A stretch of DNA of 64,000 nt from Arbacia lixula (Eukaryota > Echinodermata > Echinoidea > Arbacioida > Arbaciidae), in the NCBI GenBank assembly GCA_963669155.1, contig OZ022591.1:7082851-7146850 (forward strand), given 5' to 3'. Of the stretch, positions 53,001 to 62,000 are shown piece after piece. The first letter of the stretch is position 1; each line of letters begins with the position of its first letter. The translations under genes and the position numbers were made by a program. Under the pieces are notes generated by a model. The model was not told the origin of the DNA. It searched no databases and was given only the letters and a program-made list of their open reading frames with translations.

Positions 53001-56000
53001 GGTCAATATAAATCACTCCAAATTAGTAAATTAACTTGAATGGACTCACCTCCGTCAGGTCGCAGTACCTGCACCGTCATGTTTGACTTGACCATATTAC
53101 GTAGAGTTTTTGCTTGCTGCAGGTTGATATAAACATGTGCATCTTTGGTTACTAATGCTATTTTCAGGTGAAAAAAAAAAGTACAACACTATGGCCATGT
53201 AGTAATTAAGCTTCAGCTATTTTTATGGATATCATAACAAAATGATAATGGCTTTCCATGGTAGAGACTAATATAACAATTATTTGAAAGTTTAAACTTA
53301 TGTTTTTGTTCTTCTTGGGTTCATGCAATGAAGAGAGAGACAGATACAAAAGATAGAGTTATGACTTTTTAAAAAAAAAAAAAAAATTTTGCGACATCAC
53401 TTGCAGACAGAGACACATAGAGAGAGAGACAGGCAGACATACATGTATATATAGATACATAGAGAGACAGAGACAGAGACATAGAGACAGATAAACAGAG
53501 AGAGACAGAGAGACAGAGACACATAGAGACATGTAGACAGAGACATAGACAGAGAGACAGAGAGAAGGAGACAGAGACAACGACACAGAGACAGACAGAG
53601 ACATGGACAGAGAAACAGAGACAGAGACAGAGAGACAGAGAAATAGAGAGAGAGACAGACAGAGAAATGGACAGAGAGACAGAGATAGAGAGAGACAAGG
53701 ACAGAGAGAGAGACAGACAGAGAAATGGACAGAGACAGAGATAGAGAGAATGAGAGAGTGGGAGAGCTTACCTTCCTGGTGGTGTAAAGTGAGATAGAGA
53801 TGGAGAGAGTAGACAGGACTATGATGCAGCCGGAGTAGTAGTAATACTCATCTGCCAGCCATACAGACACGCTGAAGATTTGGAAGATGTAAAACGGATT
53901 CAGGATCTGGGGAAGATATAGAGGAGAATTTATTGGAATCCGAAGTATCTACTCGACCATCAAATTAACTGTATCATCATCACAATCACATTCATCATCT
54001 ATTACCATCAACAAATTAATTCTCAACATTTAATTTTTTCGCTATCATCATTATTACACTCATCATTAACATCATCTGTGTGAGATAATGTGAGAGTAGT
54101 GTGTGAAGTAATCATCTACTTGACCATCAAATTAAGCGTAACATGTGTTTGATATTCATTTCATTCATAAGGAGTGGAGTGTTTCCTCATAATCAGCACT
54201 ATCGTTATCATATTCATAACCATCGTCATACTGTCGACCATCACCACCATCACTTGCATCACCACCACCATTATACTCATAATCTAACTAACTGTAATAA
54301 GAGCCATACACTACAGCTCAAAGGAATTGGCATAGGGAATGGGAAAGGGAAGAAAAGGAAGGACCCACATTTTTAAACCGCAGTATATCTTGTCCAGTTC
54401 AGCATGAAACACGATGCATTAGCCTAAAAAGCATCGTGTTTCATGCTGAACTGGACAAAACATACCGCGGTTAAAAACTGCGGGTCCTCCCCTTTCTTCC
54501 TTTTCCCTTTCCCTATGTCAATTCCTTTGAGCTGTTGTGTACATGATGGACCATCATCACCACCATCACAATCATCCTCATCCTCATCACCATGCCTCCC
54601 TTTGACCGAGCATCTCACCTCTTGTATCAAGAGCAGTGGAATGGACTTCACTCTGACAGCGATTTGGTTCAGGCCATACAAGGACCGCCTGGTAAAAAAA
54701 AAGACGAGAAAATCCATTCAATAGAGTGAAAACAAATATATGGGGGCTTAGGGAAATTATGCCCCCCCCCCCCTCCAACAAAAAAAGAGAAGGAATAAAA
54801 GAACTCGCAAAAAGTGATCCCCTATGTATACATTATCATTTGAATAAACTTGAACACAAACCTATATCTTCTTCGTAAGGTCAATAGAGTAGTCAACTAC
54901 CGTATTGTATCTATATTTGAATAAGCTAGAACTCAAACCTACATCTTATTCCTGAGGAGCAATACTGTCATCAACTAGTGCGTCACAAGACAATTGGAAA
55001 GGCAAAAAAAAATTACTCTTTTTTGCTACCGTAGGATCATGATTTCATATGATTAACAATTTGCACTGTAACCTGATGATAATAACTTTGGGGTGATAAA
55101 TGATCAAATCTAACGATCAAATAAACGTTTAAACAAATAATAATCATGCTAAATATGTCACTCATTGCCGATATCACTAGCCAAATAATAATTATGTTTA
55201 TTTTTGGTACCCACAGGATCTCCAGCTGAAGTAAATTAATCATAACGTGACATTTTGCACACCATCTGTTTTAGTACGTTCCTCGGTCGCATGCTTCCTG
55301 TAAAGAATCCAATCTCTTCCACGTTGATACGTTCAGTCTATGCGTAAATGACTGTGAATTTATTACAAATAAGGGTCAGTAGTGGTAATAGAGTCAGGAC
55401 GCATATTCAATAGAGTGACCTTGTGACGTGAGTCCCAATCAGACTTCATCAAGATACCAGCAAGAAATCATCTCACACTTATAAAACTGAAATTAAGTGG
55501 AATCCGGAATTTGCTGATGACGGTATAACGTTTCTGTCATGATTATGTCCTGCAATTATCACCATTACCTTACCTTTTAAGGGATAGTTCACCCTGGAGT
55601 TTTTAAGTATGTTTTAATAAAAGCAGAAATTTGAAAGAAACATATTAGTGAAGGGTTGATGAAAATCCATCAAAGGATAAGAAAGTTATTATCTTTTAAA
55701 ATTTAGTGACATCACATGCGAGGTGTTCCCCCATACTGTATATTGTGTGTTGCATGATTCCATAAATTGATGTTTTTTTTATTTTTTTCTCAGAGGTAAG
55801 TGTGTAAAATTGAGTTTGTAATGATGTATCAAATGCACAAATAAAAAGATGCTTTTTGAGAAAATTAACATTTTCAAAAAAACATTTTACACATCTGGGA
55901 TCAAAATCAAACCTTAAAATAATCGTAACTTTATCTTTTGACGGATTTTCATAAAACCTTCACTAATATAGTTCTTTCATGGTTCTGCTTTCAGCAAAAC

Positions 56001-59000
56001 CAACTCAATTTCAGGGTGGACTATCTCATAAAAGTATCGAGTGACAAGGTTTTATTCCAAGACGAAATGATCGCATCAAATATCAATGACATGCGGATGT
56101 GAGTCTGACCTTTGAGCTGCTTCCTGTGTGTCAACACCGAGATGGGCCCGCTTGTAGATCTCATCAGTTAGAGTCAGCTTATCAAGCCCCCTGGAATCAA
56201 ACAAAGTAGTGATAAGACAAGTGAGCATCAAATGAATAACTAGTCCTGGTGCAAAACAGAAAAAGAGATCGGCCTGTATTATATCCTGCTCATTTGAGAC
56301 ATTCGACTTTGTTTTTAAACAAGTGAATGTTTAAATTAACCTCTCCCAATAGACGAGGATGTTTCACACAACGGTATAATCGGAAGTGTTCAGCTACAAT
56401 ATTCAGTGTACAGTGTACGTAATAGACTTTTAGTATTTGTTTAAATTTCATGGAATTCCTGTATATGAGTGACACATAACATCAATACAAATCTGACCAA
56501 AACTTGCCATAAGATCGCCACAAGTTTCATACCTTGCTAATTTGAGACTGTCAACATACCAGAAAAAATAAAATGCAGTGCCCCAATAGAGCCCCTGTGA
56601 ATTAACTTTTTCATATGTAAAACAGAAAGAAAAATCACCATAGGTTTCAAATCTTGCTAACTTGAGACATTCAACAAACCAGAAAAACCGCTCAGAGTGG
56701 TTTACCCCCACAATGCCCAAAGAGGCCCCTGTGAAATGATTCTCTTGTCAAAGAGGTACAAATGTTTTCAGGGTGTCCATTTCAGGACATCCAGCTTGGA
56801 GAGTAGCACTTGCAAAAATATTTGTTATTTTTTCCCCTCCACAGTATACATATCATTTTGGTGAGTAATCTACAGTTTAAGTCACTTCTGGTGCATTGTA
56901 CTTATTGGGCCATATTCAAGGGAAGTTACAAAGCCTAGTTCTTTACTAAAATACATTGAGATGTAACTTAAGTTTCAGGGGCCATATTCATGACATCTTA
57001 CTAACCTAGTTTGTTACTAAAATGCATTGAGATACATGCATTTTAGTAGTTAGCTAGGAAAGTAAAGATTTATGAATACAGCTCCTGGATGATAAATATC
57101 AAAATGTCATATTAACACAATTATCCATAGTACCACTGGCCTATTGAAAAACAGACAGATGTTCTTTTTAGGGCTACCATAGGAGATCCTACTTCAAATT
57201 AAAAGACATAAGAAACACAGGCGCTCATTACAAGGTAAATGAATTATATCAGTACTTGACCAGATCATGAGATTGTTAATCTTGAATCTCTTCAATGTTT
57301 GGTGATACTGTCAGTCTGTGAGCAAAATGTACATACTATAGATTTGGTTGTCTCAGTTTTATTGCGAGATGAAAGGATCAAGTCAAACAGTCAAAGTCCA
57401 ATAGTTAATGATGTTTGTTGTCATTTGAATGTTCAAGCTACCCATCAATTTAGTTCTGATGCATGTACTTTTTCATACAGGAATATATAACTGGAATCAA
57501 TAACAAGTGCATTGTCAAATAGAAGTAAGAAGGGGGGGAAAAACGTCTGTTTAATTATTTTGGCCACCATACGATATTGCTGAGACAGGTAACATATTAA
57601 GCGAAATCTTCCAATGTGAAATGGCTCATATCAATGCTTTACAAGGTCATGAGCTTCTAAAAGTTTATTAATCTCTTCAAATGTTGATACTGTCAGTCCG
57701 TGAGTACACTGTAAATGTTTGAGTGTTGGGTGATATGGTTTAATTGCGAGATTATGTGATCAAATCAAACACGAAAAGTTCACAGATAGTTGTCGAGTCA
57801 CAAATCTTCATATTAAACAAGTCCTGATATGTATACATGTACTTCAAATGATACATGATTTAAAGATTTAATTGCATCCATAACGGCATAATCAAATAAA
57901 TAAATTCTAATAGCATTAATACACATTTGCAGCATCAATGGAATGAAAGATAATTCAATTTCATCATAAACTCTTGCAACATCACCAGGATGATAAATCC
58001 TTTGAATGGAACAAATCTGCATTTACATCATACACTGGATGATGAGTAATTCAGCTTATTATGAACTATATTACACCGCTAATTAATGCTTCCAGCTGTG
58101 CTACTGATCAGGATCAATATAAGTATTCATCATCACTAATAGTGATTTGTCTGATGAAAGGTTTAGCTACCCTATCATCTTCTCAGAGTGATATCTCTTT
58201 AAGCATCTCAGTGATGATCCTTCTACTTTTTTTGTTTGTATAGGAAAAAATATCCACATTTATTCCCAGGGACATCTGAAGCCTAAGTTATGAAATAAAC
58301 ACTTTGAACCATGTTGTGCATTTAAGACATGGTGTCACATTTACCGAAGTCATGAAACTCGGTAGTATACTGCAACAATAATGCATATGAAATCTCGGTC
58401 ATAGTTTCACATACATTTCCAGGAAAAAGGAACAACTATCCCTGTTTAATAAATACTATTTAGAAAATAGTAAAACTTTCGGTAACACCATGTGGTTGTA
58501 TTCTTTCGGATAATTTCCCTATTTACGTATGAACTACAGCGATCATAGTCTACACTCATTCATAATCATATTGCCCCTCTCAGCCCCAATGGCAGGCATT
58601 GCTTCCATTGAACGCATACACTGTACATGTATGACCGCTGCAGAGCATAACATACAGCGGTCCCCAATCTCTAGGCTATAGGTTTCGGACGACCCGCCCC
58701 CAAACCCTCTCAAAATCTACTGATCACTATAATTTTGCTATAACTTCCAGTATTTTTATTAGGAGGGAAGTTTCCGTGGTTTTTCCAAACAAACAACATT
58801 GACCTGCAAAAGGTACACCCTGTCTTCAAATCCTAAGGGGCTATTTTGTCGTTTACATGGGCTATTTCTTGGAATGCTGGGCTAAATTGACAATTAAAAG
58901 GACACCCAGAACCATGTTGTGCAATATTACCTCAGAGGTACAATTGTTTTTCTTAGGGGTGCTTTTTGTCATTGATGGAGTAATATTGTGCTGAGCCCTC

Positions 59001-62000
59001 TATGCCATTTTTTTTTTACCTGAGTTTGAAGAAAGTCTCCTCCTGAGGATTCCAGATGAACTTTGTCTTGTGGAAGCGGAAGTAGAGGAAGCTGTCGTCT
59101 GTGAGGACTTCTTTCTTCATCACATCGCCGATGATCTCCTTGGAAACGGGTCTGGGGAGGGGGAGGGAGGGAGTCAGGATGTGGAAACTTGACATCGAAA
59201 ATATCTCTCCAATCTCCCATGGTTTCAAAGAATTCTCGCAATAACAAAGAATTTCAAAAAATCTCAAAATAAGATGAGATAATTTTCCACTTAAAGGGTT
59301 GTCATAACCACTTCTGGAATGTACGAATCAAGCACAATATTAAAGTAAAGAGTAAGTGGTTTCCATGCGTGTTTTCGGAATTTCATCTGGATTTCAACAT
59401 AATCCGTAATCGAGGTACTAGGAATTGTGTCACCTGATCATACCTGTACAATGCACAAATGTTCAAGCATTGTAAAATACTGTGAGCATGAATCACTTCA
59501 GAAAATAAGTTTGATGGTACCTGCATTTCATTTTGTTGTACATTTGGGGAATGCATGTGTCACATTGATTTGTAGATTGTACGTTCTCCTTATCATCCTT
59601 GGTTATTAGAAATGTCTAGACGTAACTGGCTTGACAGAAATGGCTTACCAATTTTAAAACATTACATTATTCCCTGCACCATCAATTAAACCATCAATTA
59701 AGGCATGCTTTGAAGCAGGTAACTGCTGCCTATTAAAAAAGATTAGAGCATATTTGTGGAAACGCAAATGAGGATATGTTGCAGAGACACAACATATATA
59801 TCTTTGTGCAGTAATCCCTCGGCATGATAGATAAGAGCTCTTTTGTAGAAACACACCTCATACAATCGGTGTTATACCCTATACATATCAAAGAGATGAA
59901 ACTTGTGGAAACACAGTTGTAAAATCTTTACACAGCAAACTCTGCAGAAACTCCCAAAGCACTCTCATGAAAACAACTGAAATCTTTATTCAGTAACCTT
60001 GGAGTAAATGATAAGAACAATCTGTCATGAAAACACAACCCATCTAATCTTTGTGTCTACCACTTCATGACAGACCATAGAAACACACCATATATATATC
60101 CTCACAGAAATCTTGAAGATTTAGTTACCATCCAGGAGTAATGTACAACTCAAATGTAACAATACCTTGAACTAGCAATTACTAAACAGTGCGCACAGTC
60201 TCCCAACCACTTGACTACATTTATAAGAGGGTATGTTTCTTCACACAGGTGTAAAATGAGATATCGTTATCTGTTCTCCAGAAGGAAGATGGACTTTGTG
60301 ATGGCACATCTTTGTCTGATCTTTTGAGTATAAAGCTTCCTTTGACAATGGCCTCCTTAACTCACCAAAACCCAACACAGTTTAATGTTAATATGTAACT
60401 AGTATTTCTGAATCCTCCCTTCATTTTTATTCCTACCCTAGCAAACATCTAGTTTCATGTTGTACTGTACAAGTATTAATAAATCCTCCCTTCATTATTC
60501 CTACTCAATCAAATATCAAGTTGGATGTAAACATGTACCCAATATTGATCATTCCTCCCTTCATTATTCCTCTTCACTAGTCCTACTCAAACATCCAGTG
60601 CCATGTAAGCGATTATTAAACCCAGTAGGAAAAGGATTCTTCACCCTGAAAATAAATTGGTTTCAATATATGAAACATGTTAGTGAAGGTTTGACGAAAA
60701 TCCGTCAAAGGATAAAAAAAGTTATGATCATTTGAAATGTTGTCACATCACACGCTAGGCGCTCTCTCTCATACATGTAAACCGCTTTTTTTCTGTATCT
60801 GACAACGGAATGATTTTTGTTCACACATGTGTGTGTGTAAAGACGTATTTCCCATGATGTCTCAAATGCACAAGTCAAGGATACATATCTTTTTTGAGAA
60901 AATGCATTTTCAAAAAAAAAATTGTACACAACATATGGGAGAGCACCTTGCATGTGACGTAACAAAATCAAACTTAAAAGATCACAACTTTCTTATCTTT
61001 TGACAGATTCTGATCAAAACTTCACTTATTCCTACCCCAAGAAACATTCAGTGGTTTGCTTTTCTCATATTTTCTTTTATGTAAAGATTGGAAAGTAATC
61101 ATTTTAGGCAAGAAGCTCCGTAATGAGTTTATTTTTTAGTTTGTTACATGAGAAAATATTTTCTACCATCAATATGAAGCCCAAATAAATATAAATTTGG
61201 ATGTGCCAATTATCACTTACAACAACATTCTGCATAATCCAGGTTTTCTGTGGGCAAACTATCATCTTTTTCATAGCATACACAAAAGACTAAAGCTTAA
61301 ATATACATGCACAAAAAAAAATTTAGTCTCGAAAATTTGACAAAAAGGCAATATACTTACTCTCCCACTTTCTCTCGAATAACCTTTTCCACATGATATC
61401 TGGAATACTGATCCTGTTTGGCAAAACAAGTATGGTAAAGAAACACTTTCAAAGTATAATGTTAATGCTTTCAATTCTAACGGCTCCTAAATGTATCTCA
61501 ATTTCCCCTCGTGGTTCCATTGCAATATACATGTACGTATTATGAAAAATAGAACATAATCTTTTATTTTCTCAACATTTGACCTTGCTTTAAATGGGGA
61601 TTTATGACATGAAAATCACAATATTTAATAAAAGAATGACAAAGTTTGCACTGAATGGAACAACATTTTTACTATTTTAGGGCTGATGATATATTTTCAA
61701 AGGTTCAAACCTCCTATCAGTCATTTTATTTTCTGATATTATTTAAATCAACTTATTTGGACATTTTGACCACTTATAAACATAAAGTAAAGAGAGATTT
61801 GTGACAATGCAAAGGCTTGCTTGCAATTTATCTCCCTGAGGCCAGCAAATACCATGGATAATTGTTACCAGTTTGTATCAAGTGAAAGAATTCAGTTTTT
61901 GCCAAACCCCCTAAAATCCCCTCCTTCAACAAAAGAGAGAAAGAAAGAGAAAGAAAAACACAAAAGTTGTTTTTCATACCAGTCATCAAAAATATGGCTT

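Noticed and set aside
53359-53870. Long minus-strand Ser/Leu/Cys-rich ORFs
   Set aside because: They translate the GACA/GAGA low-complexity tract; only the M1/M2 exon at 53772-53906 in one of these frames is real.
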